Shown here: positions 14,350 to 14,711 of the stretch, piece by piece
How the letters are laid out: every line of letters starts with the position of its first letter
Numbering within the stretch: position 1 is the first letter of the stretch
Origin: Kalaharituber pfeilii
Lineage: Eukaryota; Ascomycota; Pezizomycetes; Pezizales; Pezizaceae
DNA: 14,711 nucleotides
NCBI GenBank assembly: GCA_015179045.1
Contig: WHUZ01000291.1
Location: 1-14,711 of the forward strand
Direction of reading: 5' to 3'
Program-made: the position numbers and the translations under genes
Notes under the pieces: model-generated
The model's input: the letters and a program-made list of their open reading frames with translations, nothing else
Database searches by the model: none
What the model was told of the DNA's origin: nothing

Positions 14350-14711
14350 ACTCAATAGTATGAGTCTTTCACCTTCCATTGTAGCTTCCTTGACTGAACT
14401 CTTTATCTAGAAATAAATACTACCTAAATCTATCATCCATATTGTTTCAAGCTTTATAGCTGTGCTGGTGCTTATATAGAACACTTGTACAAGAACCATC
14501 CTGAACACAGATGGAAGCCTATATTCGAGTGAACAAATGTCTTCATATGCAAGCGACAGTGTTTGGATATCTTGAGTTTATCAAAAAATGCCAAACTCCA
14601 AAAGAGATAAGAAGGATAAAAACAAACTGGAAAGGCATAATTCAATAAATCTATTAGCTATCCTAACTTTGAACCCTATGATCCTGAAACCTTTATAGAT
14701 GATAGCTCAGA
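14350..14711 (+). pseudogene. Probable decayed Ty1/copia integrase C-terminal relic, cut by the window end
   Basis: In one plus-strand frame the text around 14500-14650 reads TQMEAYIRVNK, then HMQATVFGYLEFIKKCQTP, then KEIRRIKTNWKGII. This resembles the copia integrase end, where TPYE...HLRVFGC-AYVHIPK...K...KAWKGILVGY is typical. Stops before and after are TAG/TAA/TGA types explicable by C-to-T decay. The upstream core is too degraded to confirm. The orientation is opposite to the copia RT relic at 9240-9840, so it is probably a separate insertion. Confidence 0.35.

Overview
This looks like a repeat-rich, gene-poor stretch of a filamentous fungal genome, probably an ascomycete. The reasons are a chromodomain-bearing Ty3/gypsy retrotransposon of fungal type, AT-rich and CpG-poor flanks full of TAA/TAG words as expected of repeat-induced C-to-T mutation (RIP-like decay), and a short fungal-style intron candidate in one decayed gene. 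I see no intact host gene, tRNA, rRNA or CRISPR array. The species cannot be named from the sequence alone.

Left part (1-1808). AT-rich relic DNA surrounds a miniature LTR element at 289-1167. It has two LTRs of about 237 bp, a 406-bp non-coding interior, a polypurine tract and a 5-bp target duplication with one transition. The segment just after its left LTR is complementary to a segment inside the LTR, which suggests Tf1/sushi-type self-priming rather than tRNA priming.

Centre (1804-8328). A structurally complete 6,515-bp chromovirus lies on the minus strand, with LTRs of 638 and 639 bp and perfect AAGTT target duplications. In its own reading direction (right to left) it has: 5' LTR with TATA box, self-complementary primer site, gag (broken by about ten stops), protease, reverse transcriptase, RNase H, integrase with HHCC and DD35E motifs, GPY/F region and C-terminal chromodomain, then a 3' UTR rich in perfect palindromes, a polypurine tract and the 3' LTR. 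Pol has no internal stops but is split by single-base length changes, each in or next to a short homopolymer run. The C:G-to-T:A damage is confined to one tract covering gag and the first 232 bp of the right LTR. The rest of that LTR matches its partner apart from one indel.

Right part (8324-14711). This is older, strongly decayed DNA. I can recognise a gypsy integrase relic (minus, about 8540-9095), a Ty1/copia RT/RNase H C-terminal relic readable in one frame for 200 codons (minus, 9240-9840), a decayed gene of unknown family with a plausible 55-nt intron (minus, about 10075-11395), a second decayed gene of unknown family (minus, 12435-13390), several short tandem repeats, and a probable copia integrase C-terminal relic running off the window end (plus, about 14350-14711).

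The miniature element and the chromovirus share terminal bases, a purine tract followed by GTAC, 5-bp target duplications and a self-priming layout. This suggests, but does not prove, that the miniature element was moved in trans by a chromovirus of this lineage.
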